DNA of 64,000 nt from Melampsora larici-populina 98AG31 (GCF_000204055.1 NW_006768786.1:295260-359259), one strand, 5' to 3'; shown: positions 32,291-46,410, counted from the first letter of the stretch. The notes: a model not told the origin generated them from the sequence alone. Made by a program: numbers and translations.

Positions 32291-33641
32291 TTACAACATC
32301 ACTTCATCTTCCCCTAATAGTCTTCCTCCCGGTCCTCGTACTACTCCACCTCTGTTACCAGGTACCATTGGATTTGGACATGTATTTGCATAATGTCCTC
32401 TTTGACCGCACTGTGAAAGAAAAAAATTACCAATCAGTAAAAAAAGCTTAAGATTGGTAAAGAGCTAGACACCCAAGAATATAGATGAAGTTGAAGAAAA
32501 AAAGATTGAAAATCACCTTGAAACAAGTCACTTCATCCAAATTACGTTTCTTCCTAGGTCCAGAATCAGTTTGAACCCATCCATCATCCCCACCATTTCC
32601 ATTCCCATTCCCATTCCCATTACCTTGACCATTCCCATCCCTATCAGCAAACGATTTTAAAGGTTGGACTGAATTATTATTACCCATCAAACTAGCCAAA
32701 GGATTCATACCGATCCTACCACCTCTAGGAGCCCCTACCCCACGATCTGGATCACCACGTGGTCTGTCAAACGGATTAAACGAATTGATATATGGATTCC
32801 CACGTGGTGAAGGATCTACTTCGAATTTCGGATGACCTCCTTGATTACAATTTTTACCTGATGGACAAAACCCAATGATATAAGATTGACAAATCGGTCT
32901 ACGAATATGTTTTTGTGAACAAGTTGGACCTATAATCAAAAAAACAAACGACATTAGTTATCAATTTCAAGAAATCAATGATCGATTTTGAATGATTTTT
33001 TTTGGTGAAGGATACCACTTACCTTTTGAACAAAAGCCTCTTCTGTAATCCATACATTCTAAAACTCTCATCCGTTCATCTACATGTAAATACATACATT
33101 CATCCCCATTACTACAAAACCCATACTTACCGAAAAACCAACATTCCGGCATAGTTCTTAGATTATATTCATGTAAGAATTCACAACTGTTTCCTTTTTT
33201 ACATAAACCTCTTAACCAATGTTTACAAACCGTTTTAGCATGAAGTGTTGGATTAGGTTGATTAGATGATGAGTTTTGGGTTGAGATTATAAAGTTTAAG
33301 GATGATGGTTTGGAATGTCTTAATTGACATTTCGAACCTAATTCACAACTCGATCCTGATCCTGTTCCGGTTCCAATCGATGTTGGATTGCTTAATGATT
33401 TAAGGTATCTTGGACATAATTGATAATCTGAATCTAATTTAATGTTTTGGGTTTCTTTTAAATCTCTTTCGATATCTAATTCGATATGTCTTAAATCTGG
33501 TTTGACGACTATAGTTTCATTGATTGAGAATGTTAGGGTAGGTGGTGGTGGTGGTGTTGGATCTAATTGATGATATGCTTGTGCTTGTGCTTGTGCTTGT
33601 GATTGAGTTTGATCGGTTGTTTGTGGTTTCGTGGATTCCAT
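32291..33641 (-). CDS. YTH1: Cleavage and polyadenylation factor zinc-finger subunit, CPSF30/Yth1 (383 aa, three exons)
   Basis: Minus-strand exons 33641-33023, 32929-32517 and 32410-32291 join in frame. The protein binds the AAUAAA region and the Fip1 subunit in the nuclear 3'-end processing complex. Four clear CCCH fingers are seen: VCKHWLRGLCKKGNSCEFLH, ECWFFGKYGFCSNGDECMYL then H, ECMDYRRGFCSKG-PTCSQKH, and ICQSYIIGFCPSGKNCNQGG then H. A first, looser finger (CPRYLKSLSN…CELGSKCQLRH) carries a Gly/Thr/Ser insert. The last exon completes a CCHC knuckle, CFKCGQRGHYANTC, as in fungal and animal CPSF30. Low-complexity parts are QAQAQAQA near the start and GNGNGNGNGG before the knuckle. I start at MESTKPQT; an open frame extends upstream but is not protein-like. 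A decayed copy of the 3' end lies at 8.6-9.0 kb. Confidence 0.95.
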
Positions 33642-34913
33642 TTTTGTTGTCTCTGTAATTGATTCGATCGATCCAAAAAAACCAATCCAAGCTTCAAACT
33701 CAAAGTGAAAGTGAAAGTGAAACTGTACTTTGATAGCTAAACAACAGTTCCTGTAAATACATTTTCGTAAAACGTTGATGGTGAGCAACCTGATTTGTTT
33801 CTTCAGATCTCTTTAGATCACCTGGATTCCTCGAAGAGCCAGCCAGATTCACATACATACAGTTGATTCAGTCTATCGGTATCATTGAAGAATTATAGTC
33901 AGACGACAAATACGATTGATGGTTATTTACTTCATAATAAATCTCATCGTCATTAAATGTAAGATTTTCAAAGAGAGAAGGCTCGAGATGAAGGTAAATT
34001 GGATCTTGGTTCGATTTTATGTGGACACGATCCAAGGTTCAACGTATCGAGTCTTTCCGCTTGCTTTCATAAACTGACAGATAACAATCTCGCTTGATTT
34101 GATATCATGAAATGTTTGATTTTGACAAAGTTATTTTCTATCTTGTTTACATACCAATCAAATTGAGCTCTTGATTGAAATTATCCAAAATGATATTGTG
34201 TCATCAAAATCCAGGGCAGATGGTCTATGACCTTGACCCCAATCGATCATCAGATTCTAAACAGCTGTGGAATCAAAGAGAACTCAACTTGACTGTGTAA
34301 AATATATCCAAAGCTTTATCATGGAAATTATATTGGGTCATCTAACAGCTAACCTCTTGATCTTTTGACTCTTGGCTAACTTAACCAAAATTCCTCAACG
34401 CTGTGAGCGGTGTCATTCAAACAAGTTCAACCTGCATAGCTGTGACTTTTTGTCTCTCTGATCTCGAAATGATTTTTGGGCTTCACAAAGAGCTCAGATC
34501 AACTTCCTTAAACGTCGGCTGAGAATGTGTTGATGGATCCATTTTTGATGTATGTAATCTTATCCTTCATAAGTTTCTTGAATTTGATTTCACTTCAGGC
34601 TTCCATTCGGATGACTGTGGATGATGCGATCTTAAGTCAGGAATTTAAATCTATTCCACATTCAAATAGAAGTGAAGAACTGTGGAAAGAAAGAAGTCAA
34701 TTGGATCTTAATTACATATGTACACATTATTTGTCTCGAGGCAAAAATAAAATACAAGTTTAGCCTATTGAATTGGTAGTATACGATCTTAAATTTCATT
34801 CACATTGGGGTTTCTTTCTTTCAGCTCACCCTAGTCACAGGTCAATAAACTTTGACCTCGATCAATCAACTTCAAATCTCATCATCATCATCCTTACTAT
34901 CCTTTAAACCAAA
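33642..34913. other. Intergenic between divergent genes
   Basis: This is the shared upstream region of YTH1 (minus) and the next gene (plus). No other gene was recognised. CAATCAACTT-rich sequence and TCATCATCATC directly precede the ATG at 34914. Confidence 0.45.
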
Positions 34914-37900
34914 ATGCCCAACAAAAAGAAAAACAAACGAAAGTCTGGTAACGGAAAGAAAGTGCAATCAGAAAATCGGGAAAAACAAGATTCTTCAACC
35001 AATCAAGATGATACTATGAACTTAGCAACAACAACCATATCATCATCAACTTCAGAACGTTCGGATTCAGTTCCTAACGACACTTCATCAATCCGTCTTT
35101 CAAGTTTACCTACTGTTTCTAATACTACTGACGCTATACCCGATTCTGATCAAAAGATTCATAAGGACAATTCAATGTCAACCAAAGGTTCTGATCCAGA
35201 GCAATCAACTAAAGGCGCTCAAAGTCTATATACCGATGCAAAAAGTTGGGTGGACAGATCACCTAGTACCAGTCGAACGTCGATCAATCTTGATGAAGGT
35301 CAGTGTCATCTTCTTGGTTTCCTTTCGGAGCTATCTATCATTTTTTCCAATCCATTCTACATTTTAGTTCATAGAGTACTAAGAAATCTTGTTAGTTATG
35401 ACGTTTCATCTATATATCATCATCAATCCTTCTGTCCATCAATCCATCCATCAATTCTCATTTTTCAATTCATCCGTGAATTGAGACCAATGATGATGAT
35501 GGTGTTGTAGATACATACCTTATCTCTCCATTTCTATCTCTATATTTCTTTGGATTTAAACAAATTGTTCTTCATTCTTCTACTTTACTTCCTCCACTTA
35601 TCCACCTATTTCTCTATTCAGTTCACATTAATTCATAATCATAATAATCTCACTAATAATCATAATATCAGTCAACTCTTTTTCGTGTTTTTTCAAAACT
35701 TTTAACAATCAAAATCATTAATAATCTTTTCTAACCTTCATACCGTTATCATTATCATTTTTACACTCTATAGGCTATTTAACTGCTCTTGATACTCCAA
35801 TCGATTCTCAATCAAATCAAAACTTTCCAAATCAAAATCATCAATTAGAAGAAGAACAAGGCGAATTAAGTTTACAAGCTTTAGATCGACATCTTTCTAC
35901 TTTACTTTCAGATCAAGATCATCAATCCAATATGAATCAAAGCCTGACTATGATCGATGCTATCAAGTTAGTTCCATTTCTTCAACTTGACGGTCTACTG
36001 ATTTAAAAGATTGATGTTTTGATTTTTTTCTATAGCCCGAACCCATTGGCTTCGAAACTGGAAGTGGGTAGTTTGGGATTAACCAATTCGTATTCGAAGA
36101 ATGGTCAGTACTTCATCTTGAATTTCGTTTTTCAATGCATATACTTGGTCAACAGACATTCAAACTATTCTCTTTTCCTTTCTCCTTCTCTAAGCCTCGG
36201 GTTTGGATCCTTCGTCAGAAGTCTTCAGTCCAAGACTACCACCATGCTCTCTACCAGAGCAAAGTGATACCATCGACGCGTCGAAAGAGGATCGAGTTAC
36301 CAAACCATCTGTAGATTTGACTTCAGAATCTGTAAAGGATTTGAAACAAGAAGCAATACCACAAGATACAGATGATGATACCCCAGATCAAAAAACCGAT
36401 CACGATCACGATCATCAAAGTGATATGGAATCCAACGGAAGACATTGTGTAGAAAGTTTATCACAACAATCTACTGGGATCGAAAGTCAAATAAGTTTAA
36501 TCGATCCTATCAGAGCCCAACCGATCACTAGTCCTACTTCAATCAATTCTGATCTAAACGACAGTTTATGTCAAATCACACCTACTCTTGCTCACCCTAA
36601 TGGATTTGAAGGTCAGCTTGATCGAAAGGTATCTGAATCCAAGGAGGAAGCTCATCCTGATGATCAAAACAATCCAGAGATTCATGGTAAGGATATTCAC
36701 GTGACGCGTCTTAATGTTGGCCATCAACCTGACCCTTCCTGTTCGTATTAGCTGTTGATCAGCCTCTCTCTGAGATAAACGCGTCTAATTTACCTTCAGA
36801 TGCATCTCCCCTTGGCTTTGTCAAAGCGGACCTTCAAGCCGATCATAATGATACGGATGGTGAGTGAATCAGTTGCGTGAAGCTTTCAACCAAGACGAAC
36901 TAACCATATCTGCTTTGGCATCGTTCAAATCCAGTCACATCCTCCTCGATTCAGAAAGAAGATTCTTGTCATATGGAGACAAATGTAAGATCAATGGTCG
37001 CAACCCATTACCTTGAATGCTCACCCTAAATCTCCTTCACCGTCCGTCGAACCTGAACTTATGATCCCATCTTTCCTAATCACCACTCAGCCTTTAGCAA
37101 GCGATGTAGAGTCTACCTTGCAATATACCGATGAAGAAGTTCCTACCAGTCTGGCTTCGACAGATGAACCCAACAGGACCACATCTAATTCTATCGCTTC
37201 ATCAGAGACATCTTCTGATCACGTAGTCTCATTGGACGCCATCCCCACGTCTAATACAGTACTTACATCCTCAAGTGGCTGTACCAATGATGATACTTTT
37301 ATGACATCCAAGTCGCATTCCCGACCGGATTTCGAAACTGCAATTCTATCAAGCTCGATGACGAGCTCTGAAGTGGGTGCAGCTCTGCTTGTGCCACAAG
37401 CGGATCGATCGACAGGATCTCATTCTCTAGCCAACAAGTCTCTAGCATCCGGAACAGAGGAGGCTCTTACTCCAGTCGTTGACCAGAACTTGAATAAAGA
37501 ACGTGTTTCATCTTTATCCGATGTAAGTTTTGGAGATCATGTCACCTCAGATCCAAGTGACGAAAGAGTTGACCATGGCTTCCTCTCACAGCACTTGAAG
37601 AACGATGTCGAACATGATTCAGCTAAGGTGGAAACTACTGCGGTACCTTTACCAACAGTCGATGCTACCGATCTAGCTTCCTCGGTGCAAGAGGACCTCT
37701 CGCTTTCCGAACCGATTGAGAAAGTCATGCAACCGTCCACCTTAGATGCTCAAGATATTGTCTCTGTAGAGTCTCATCAATTCGGTTCGGATACTGGTCT
37801 TGTGAAGATGGTTTTAGATGATACAAGTAGTCAAACCATCACTCCTCAATCTCCACAACCCGTCATTTCATCCTTGATATCATCTACTCCTGGATCTGAT

Positions 37901-39189
37901 TCTCAAGATACCAATGTGGAAATGGAAGGAAAAGTTATGGAACATACCACTTCCTCACAAATCGAACTTGTTGATAATGTACCCAAGGAACCTACTACTA
38001 TCACTGCCGAACTAATTGCGCCTACACCTGCGGCTACTGATAATACAGCAAACGAACCTACCACCATCACTGCTGAACTGATCAATCCACCTACACCTCC
38101 GCCTACAAATGATAGACCTGATGAATTGACCACTTCAGCTACTTTACCCCAAACAGATACCATACCTGTTGACGCTAACTCTTCACAACCCCTTAATGAT
38201 ACCCAATCAAAAGAGTCACCAGCTGCATCTGTGAACAGATCCAGATCGATGTCCAAAATGTTTTTCAAATCATTGAATACTCGAAAAGAATTAAACAAAC
38301 CAAGCGATAAATCCAAAACTCTTAAACCATCCTTTACGATTACAGAAGAGATCATCGAAGAGAAAGTATCAGCAGTGAAATCGACCTTGAAGAAAAAACG
38401 ATCATTGAGTGGATTGAAACAGAAAGCCGTGAATAGTTGGAATGGTAGACATTCCAATCAACTTCATTTAAAAGAACCATTACCTGATTTGAGTAAATAT
38501 CAAGATATTGTTAATACTAGTCCAAACAAAGAGGTTTCTTCTACTTCACCTGAACAAGTTGATGGAAGTCAAGAACCACAACCGCAACCGCAACCGCAAG
38601 CACCCCAACAACAACAACAATCGGTGCAAGATCAAGAACCAGAAGTGGTTGAGAAAAAAATGAGCGAGGAAGTTGAGAAAAGTGAATGTAAAGGTGAAGA
38701 AGTGATTACTAGGGTTGCTAGTCAAGCAAGTCTCTAATTCTTTTACTTTTTTTCCCTACACTTGAGAGTTGAAACTTGAACTTATGCATGTCTTTTTTTC
38801 CCAATCAAAAATAGAATACCGAAACTCAATCGAATACGAACTCAGGTTTATCAGCACTTAAATTATTTAAACGTACAATGTTAAATAAGAAGAATGAATC
38901 AGCTTTCAAACCGCCTTCAACTCGATCAACACCACAAAGTGAAGCTACTTGGAGATTAGTGAATAATAACTTTACAAAAGGGACGACTAAGAAGATGACG
39001 AGTATAAGTACGAGTACCAAAGAATTAGATTCAGGTGGGATTGGTTATTCACCTAATTCGAGTCAAGCTTTAAAGAAACAAACACCACCATCTAATCGAT
39101 CGAAAACTTTGAATGAACCTTCAGAGAAGAAAGTCGGAAGTAAAGATCATCATAGGTTTAGTGGAATCCTTTCTAAGATCTTTAGGTGA
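34914..39189 (+). CDS. Long disordered Ser/Thr/Asp-rich protein, unknown function (about 1101 aa, eight exons)
   Basis: Exons are 34914-35298, 35774-35966, 36036-36103, 36195-36686, 36752-36859, 36935-36984, 37091-38725 and 38815-39189. The start has a basic stretch (MPNKKKNKRKSGNGKK). The body is rich in Ser, Thr, Asp, Glu and Gln with no recognised domain and no membrane span. The only basic, possibly folded parts are MSKMFFKSLNTRKELNK, STLKKKRSLSGLKQKAVNSW and the Lys/Ser-rich C-terminus ending HHRFSGILSKIFR. Imperfect internal repeats around PTTITAELI occur near 38000-38090. The last intron is probably GC-AG: donor GCAAGT at 38726, acceptor ATAG before 38815. If it is not used the protein stops at 38737 (980 aa). 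The 35299-35773 intron is unusually long (475 bases). Function cannot be inferred. Confidence 0.7.
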
Positions 39190-41183
39190 ATTTCATGATG
39201 GATTTCATGGGTTAGGTACTATAGGTATGTATGAAGGGTTTTGAGACTTTATGTTTTTTTTGGTCTTGCGTCTTGCGTCTTGCGTCTTGGTTTTTGGGTA
39301 AAAGGGAAGTTGAAAGTTGAAAATTAGGAGATTTTAAGTGTGATTTTTTTTTCTTTTCTTTTCTTGATGGTTTTGTTTGTTCTATTTTAAAAATCTTGAT
39401 TCTTTATTTTGTTTATTAACACTCGTTTTATGTCAGTTTTTTTTTTCTTTGATTGTTCTTTTTCTTTTTTCCCTTTTGAATAAATTGATTGAAAAGTAGT
39501 TTGAACTATTATATAAACCAAAAAAAAAAATCTTATATGAATTTTTTTTTTTTTTTTTTGATTGGTTTTGGGTTTATATACGATGATGAAGAAGAAGAAG
39601 CTTTTTATACGTTCGTTTTCAATAAGGGTTTTTTTTCTTTTGTTTCTTCTCTCCTTTGAAGGAGATAGTTGTGTTTTTGTTTTGTTTTTTTCTTGTTTTG
39701 TTTAAAAAATCATTGATTTATATTGATCACCCTGAGCCTCGTGCACGTGAAGATGGGAGTAGAAAAAGATTGATGCATGGGCACTATGTAGGAGCGCGCT
39801 TCTAGATACGAGAATAAGTCACAGGCGCTTCTTGAGTGACGTCGCGTCAACGAACATGAGTAAAGCCCGTGATATGTGAGATTACCTTTTTACCATCTCA
39901 TCTTGATGAGTCTCTTTACCATTTAGAATCGAGATGATTCTTCATTTGATCTGTGGATGATTTGAACTTCAGATTCTTCTCAGTTTTTAACGCTTCTTTA
40001 CTCAATTTTCTCACAAGTATTCTAGTGAGAGTCCTGATTTTAATCATCACGTTTATATCTTTATATCTCTTGTTCTTTTATATAAATACATTTTTTTTTA
40101 GTTCACACCCACCTCTTCCTTCTTTATGATACTTTCTTTTCAGGCCACTCCATACCGAACCTTTTGTTATGGCTTTGAGTCAAGTTGCACAATTATTTAG
40201 ACATAACTCTCTTGGAGATTACAAGCACTCTATGCCCCGATTCTGGCTAAATGTCCCTCTTGTGAGTTTAGCCTCAGGGCCCGAACTTATTTTTATATGA
40301 TAAAGTAGGTTGGAAAGAAAAGTTAGATTGATTCAGATATAACCAAGTATCCATTCTCCTAAGAAATCTATACGAAGTAAAAAGATGACTTAGAGGTCAC
40401 ATTAAATAGAATCTTCTTCGAGGGCAAAAGAAAGGTTCTAAAGTGAGTTCTTTCGACACTCCTCGAGACTGAGTCAATCATGTTCTATGTCAGCTGAGAC
40501 AAGTTTGTTTGAATTGATGATAAAGCGGATATGTAGGTAAGATTTTTCTATCTATTAGATTGATAATCTATTTTGTTTGATAGAGTATACCTATGATCTC
40601 TTAACAAAGCTCACGAGTCAATTTTGATGTCTGATCATGATGTGAGTCTTACTTTAATTAGGGTCAAAAGGCGGTACATGGAAGGAAAGGAAGTTGAATG
40701 GGTTTGAATGGATTGGTAGTTTGGATTATGTAAAACTTTGTGATAGATTGACCCATCCGATCATTCATCCTTTGAGTTTATTGACGATTGTGATTGTGGA
40801 AGATATGTTCTGTAGGGCTTTTAAAGGTTGATGTAGGATATTTTTGATGATGGATGATTGATTGATGATTAACCTTGAATGGGTAGAAAGGGTCTTTTTA
40901 TGATTCTGAACTTAGGCTTGACTACACTTAATAAATTGGACACATTCATCCTTTTTTAGTCTTGACTTCTTCGTTGTCAAGTTCAACCCCTTTGCTTCAC
41001 TCGACCATCTCTTTTACTTTTTTGATCTTTTTAGCTTACTTTATTTACTGACTCTTCTTTCTTCTTTTCAATTTCCTAATTTGTTCATTTATTTCTTTCT
41101 GTTAACTTTCCATCGATCTTATCGCGTTAAAACTTAAATCTATCTGTCTGTTATCATCTTCATCCATCTTCATCATCATCATC
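39190..41183. other. Intergenic, about 2 kb
   Basis: Holds the T-rich 3' flank of the disordered-protein gene, long A and T runs near 39520-39560, and a short GTCTTGC tandem near 39265-39292. No coding region or terminal repeat was recognised. Pyrimidine-rich leader with TCATCATCATCATC precedes the next ATG. Confidence 0.45.
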
Positions 41184-44100
41184 ATGCCTGTTCCTCCCCG
41201 TTTCAAAGCCTGTCGAAATCTGCTCGATACTGGATCGTGTCCTATCGAGGATTGTCCATACCAACATAAACTCATACATTGTGAACCTTGTCGAGTGTTT
41301 GTGACGACTCAATTCAGTTATAAACAACATCTCAATGGAAAGCAACATCGTCAAGTTACAGCTCAGCTTCAACAAGTCGCGCCTCAACTGGTCAATAATC
41401 TTCCAAAACCACAAGGACCTCGTTGTGAAATATGCGATGTTTATGCTCCTAATCCGGCTCGACACGCTTCTACGCCGCGTCACATTAGAAAAGCTAGATA
41501 CGAACGTTATCGCGGTTTGGTGCGGGACTCTGAACAGAACAAACAGGGGATAGTCATCTTTCCTGATGAAATCAATTTTGGATCACTCGATACTCGCTCA
41601 ATTCGTGATAACAAACTGAAATCTTTAACTCAAACCATAAGAATCTTCAATCAACGATCTCATTTCGAACCTGTTGTCTGGCTTAAAGGTATTAAAACTT
41701 TGTCAGCTAGATCTCGTCGAGGTCATTCTTCAGTTTTGAGCAAATTTCACCCACAAGTCATTGAATTTCCGTTACAACTGGATTGTAATGACTCTGATCA
41801 AACGAGTATCGAAATCAACTTTCAACCTAAAGGAATCACTGGTAAACATGTCGATACACTTGAATTTTATTTCGAAATTCCTGGCACAGGAGATACTTTT
41901 AAAATTTCTCGACCACTTCTTGCTATCGTATCTGATGAAGCACTTATGGAAGAACTTAAACCGGTGGCACCCTATGTGGCTTCATTATGGTTACCTTCTA
42001 CTGAAATAGCCGATGAAATTGTAGACGGTGTCATGCCACCTCCATTGGCAGCTGTGAAATGGACAGGATCACTTCCTTTTTACGATTTGCCAAGATGGAT
42101 CACGCGTGGATTGAACAGCACCGGGGGTGGGACTCGCAGGACTATTCAATGGGCCACCAATGCTGGTGTGATCCCATCAGAATTCTCTTTATCGAATTAT
42201 TCAAAGTGGTGGCAGGGTGTTCTTTGGATTGAGGAGACACAGATGAGGTTAGGCAAACTCCACGTATTATCGCCCTTCTGTTCAAATTTGACCTGCACAG
42301 TACTGATCCAATTCATGTTTGATCAGGGAGGACATACGTCGATATGATATCAAGGGCGTTTCCATCGCGCGCGTCAAGAATGACTCATTGTACAGGTAAG
42401 GTTCTTCCATGGTCTGACCTATAAATCGGATCTCTCACCATCGCGTATCATTTTTTCCAAATCCATATACACAGTCTTGACGTACCTGGACTGGCCGAAA
42501 AGCGACCATCGGTATTATATGGAGATCAAGTCCTTTTCCGTCCATCAGGGGATGTCGAAGGCACATGGTACGGTGGACGTGTTCACAAAGTAGAGGCGAC
42601 CAAACTTCAACTCAAATTTCACCCAAACTTTAGCGCATTGCAGTACGTCCATCAGCTTTTGATCTTCTCACTACCTCTGAGTCAAGTATATTTCAAAAAC
42701 AGTTCTGATTGTGATATATTTTTCGACTCACTCTCATCACAGGGGTCAGAAATTCGATGTTCAATTCAGTCTATCCAGAACAGTCTTACGTCGAATGCAT
42801 CAAGCTGTCATGTTGAAGGCACAACAGCCTCTGTCGATCTTTCCAGACTTACCACGTCATAGAATCCTTTCAGCTCCGACTGAAGCTGAACGCAAAACCA
42901 TTCGTTTTTTCAATCGAAATTTCGAAACCAACCCACCTCAACAAGATGCAATTGCCAATATCCTCACTCGTCGTCATCCGGATATACCCTTCATTGTGTT
43001 TGGACCTCCCGGGACTGGAAAGACTGCCGTTGGTTTATTGAAATTATCTTGAGGTTTAAACGTCTACTGACGATTGAATTTCTAACAGGTCTTGGTTGAG
43101 GCTGTATTACAGCTGTGCGAGAACCCATCCACTCGGATTCTCATGGCAGCTCCCTCGAACGCAGCTGCTGATCAATTAGCCTTAAGACTTCTACAGGCTG
43201 GTTTGAAAGCCTCACTCTTTCGATTCTGCGCACCTACTCGAGCCACCATCACCCTTACGCCTGGCTTAGAAAAGGTGGTTTGTAGAAACGGACGCGATGG
43301 TCCATTCTGTACTCCAGAACTTGAAGTCCTCAAAAGATACCGAGTCGTTATCTCCACCTGTCTTTCTGCTGGAGTCCTGGCAGGTGTGGGTGTTCCTGCT
43401 GGTCATTACACGCATGTAATGATAGATGAGGCTGGACAAGCTTTGGAACCGGAGGTACGTGTGATTCAATTATAGGGCTGCTTTCCTCATCATCTCGAAA
43501 GTAATTCACTAACTTGATTGAAATCTGATAGGTTATGGTACCAATGAAAACACTACAGAAACCAGGCACAGAAATCATCCTTGCAGGTGATCCTCATCAA
43601 CTTGGTGAGTTTCTATTCTTTGCGCTTTACTAACTACATGGTTAAATACTAATTGTCCACCTTGACATCTTCCAGGGCCAATCGTTCGATCACCTGTCGC
43701 TGCTGCACTGGGATTAGACAAAAGTCTTCTTGCTCGATTCATTGAATTAAAAGTTTATCATATGCTTCCTAATCGATATTCATCAACGATCTCCAAATTG
43801 ACTCAAAACTATCGATCGCATCCTTCCATTCTTGAATTTCCAAACAAAGAATGTAAGTATACGATCATCTGCTTCTTCATACAGACAGATTAATGAACGC
43901 ACGCGCGGTTCTGTTTTTTTAATATGATGATACAGTCTATGAAGGCGATTTGACAGCATGTGCAGATCCCATGCTCACGACCAGTTTAGAAAGATGGGAA
44001 GAATTACCGATCGGTAAAACTCCTATCGCATTTCATAACGTACCAGGAGAAGATCTTCGAGAGAGTGGTTCTCCTAGTTTCTTTAATTTGCTCGAGGTTG

Positions 44101-45114
44101 TTGAGGTGAAGAGATATGTTGAATCGTACGTGAATATCCTTTTGTATGAAAACCAAATTTTGAAAATGACCTAACCGAATGATTTGGCCTATGTAGATTG
44201 AAAGAGGACAGACGATTCAGATTGACTGATCAAGACATTGGCGTCAGTACCTTTAGCCTGCACTGCATACAAGTCGTTCAAAATTACTCACGTTTCCTTT
44301 TCTGTGTCATACCCAATTAGGTCATCACGCCATACAATGCCCAAGCAAGCAAGATCAGGATAGCCTTGAAGCAATATCCAAAGATCAAAGTTGGAACAGT
44401 AGAGGAATTTCAAGGTCAAGAGCGTAGAGTGATAGTTTTATCCACAGTAAGAAGTAATCAAGAATACTTGGAATATGACTTGAAATTTAGGTATGATCAT
44501 CCTCACTTGAACTAAAGACATCCAAAGTAGTTGACTGATCAATTGGATTTCTATATAGTCTCGGATTTGTGTCTAACCCTAGACGAATGAATGTGGCTAT
44601 TACACGAGCACAGGCTGCGCTGGTCATTATTGGAGACTCGTCTGTATTGCAGTTGGATCCTCTTTGGAAACGATACTTATCCGTAAGTCCAAGTGAACAC
44701 TATTAAACTTTTTCTCTCGAACTTCTGGAACAAACGATTGACCAAGACTTTTCGCCCTATCATCTAAACTCACATCAGACACTATCACTGAAAGGATGTT
44801 GGAAAGGTCAACCGATTAACTGGGACGCAGAAGATTACCTCTATCAATCTTCAGATGAATCCGAAAGTTCAGAAGAATTTTCGGAATCTGATACAGGTTA
44901 CATTCGTCCTAGGTTGCAAAAACCAACGAATCGTAAACCCAAAGGTTTACCAGTCGAAGAGGATCATTTATTCGTATTGACTGGAATGGTACAAACTATT
45001 AGACTAGAAGATAATTTATCAGATGATGAAGATTATGAAATGGTTGATAAGAATCGAGCTAGAAGGTTGAGACATGAAGCTATGGCTGATAAAGATTGGG
45101 GTACATTGGAATGA
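41184..45114 (+). CDS. SDE3: SF1 RNA helicase of the SDE3/MOV10 type with N-terminal zinc fingers (1022 aa, twelve exons)
   Basis: Exons are 41184-42247, 42327-42395, 42475-42642, 42743-43028, 43089-43454, 43532-43604, 43676-43852, 43936-44125, 44197-44242, 44321-44490, 44559-44682 and 44779-45114, all in frame with GT-AG introns. Residues ~8-85 hold a CCCH finger ([19 protein letters not shown]) and two U1-type C2H2 fingers ([20 protein letters not shown]…[21 protein letters not shown]). A beta-sandwich-like part follows ([18 protein letters not shown]). The helicase core has FGPPGTGKT (Walker A), [12 protein letters not shown] (motif II), [39 protein letters not shown] and [17 protein letters not shown]. 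The tail is acidic. Relatives act in RNA silencing and restraint of retroelements; that role here is inferred. The gene is intact, which fits a genome with active transposons. Confidence 0.93.
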
Positions 45115-45898
45115 AAATAAAGATGAAAGGTGATCCAAAGAACTCGATTTTAAAGAGTTTGAATCTTTATATTTTTTTTTCGATTGTTGTATGATTTCTC
45201 ATACATACTTATATCTAAAGTTTTAGACTTTTTCATAATTGATAATTAGGGTATTAAAACGAAATCGGGTGAACCAAAGAAGAAGATTTGATTGAGTTTT
45301 GAATTTAATTTTGACTTCTTATTGTACATGTATGCTTAAAACTTGTAAAACTCGAAAAAAAAAAATACTGGTTGTGACTTGGGAGGAAGAAAACTTTTAT
45401 AAAGGGGCTTGAGTTTTTCTTTTTCATTTCTTCTTAGTTACAAAAACATAATGTAAATAATACAAATATATGCTCATATTAATTTTATGTTGTTTAAGAA
45501 ATATCATTTTTTGTTTGAATTATATTCTGGTGAGTCACTGTCTTTTGGCTATATATAAGTCTTAGTGAGGCTTTTTAATCGAAGCAGACTCCGGGGTCAG
45601 ACAAATCGGTCATGAGTGAAATCTTTTTTTTGATCATTTGGTTTAAGGAGATGTGTTGAAGACATTTGATTTTTGATTATGACCTCAGTCTAAAACAAAG
45701 AAATTAAAACAATAGTCAATTGGAAACCAGAAATAGGATTGAAATAAGTCATAATCTCTCAACTCTGGATTGAATTAAATCCAGAGTAAAGATCATCCCA
45801 TGAAATTAAGCATTATTTGACCATCAACAAGATCACATGGAGGTATTTGAGACAATTTAGAAAGCACAGATCAGAATTAATTGTATATAGTTTGACAC
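45115..45898. other. Intergenic 3' flank of the helicase gene
   Basis: AT-rich, with an A-run at 45355-45366. No gene or repeat recognised. Confidence 0.45.
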
Positions 45899-45958
45899 TA
45901 GTGTTGTAGACATATAAGTAATAGAGTTTTTGTAAATAGTGTTGTAGACATATAAGTA
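45899..45958. repeat. 38-bp tandem duplication that received the Tc1/mariner element
   Basis: A 38-base unit beginning TAGTGTTGTAGACATATAAG and ending TTTTTGTAAA occurs complete at 45899-45936. It starts again at 45937 and is cut after 20 bases by the transposon; its remainder (TAATAGAGTTTTTGTAAA) resumes right after the element at 52191. Confidence 0.85.
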
Positions 45959-46410
45959 CAGCGACTAAAGGATTTGATGGCATCTTTCACTCAAAAGTAT
46001 CACCGAGGGACCTAGTCCAAAACGGTTTAATCTTGAAAAAAACCTTTTTTTCCATATCTGTCTCCGTTGGTACCGTGAGTGAGCTGTCACCACAGCCTCT
46101 CTACATGTACTGACGTGGACTTTCGATGGAAGGGCACTTTTGACGTGCGCTGTCAAAAGAAACACGAGCAACGGCCGGGTAAGTACATCTTGTCTTCCCT
46201 TTCCCCTTTTCCCTTTTCCCCTTTCCCTCTTATTCTCCTCCCGTCCATTACCATCTTTTCAATACCTCGACATCCCTCTTTTGCCTCTCTCATCATCATT
46301 CTTGTTTGTCCAAACCATCATTATTCCATTTATCGTGGTTAGTTTTTCGTTTTCTCATGATTCATGGCTCGGTTAACACTTCCTCACTTGCCTTCCTCAC
46401 CTGTTCCCAG

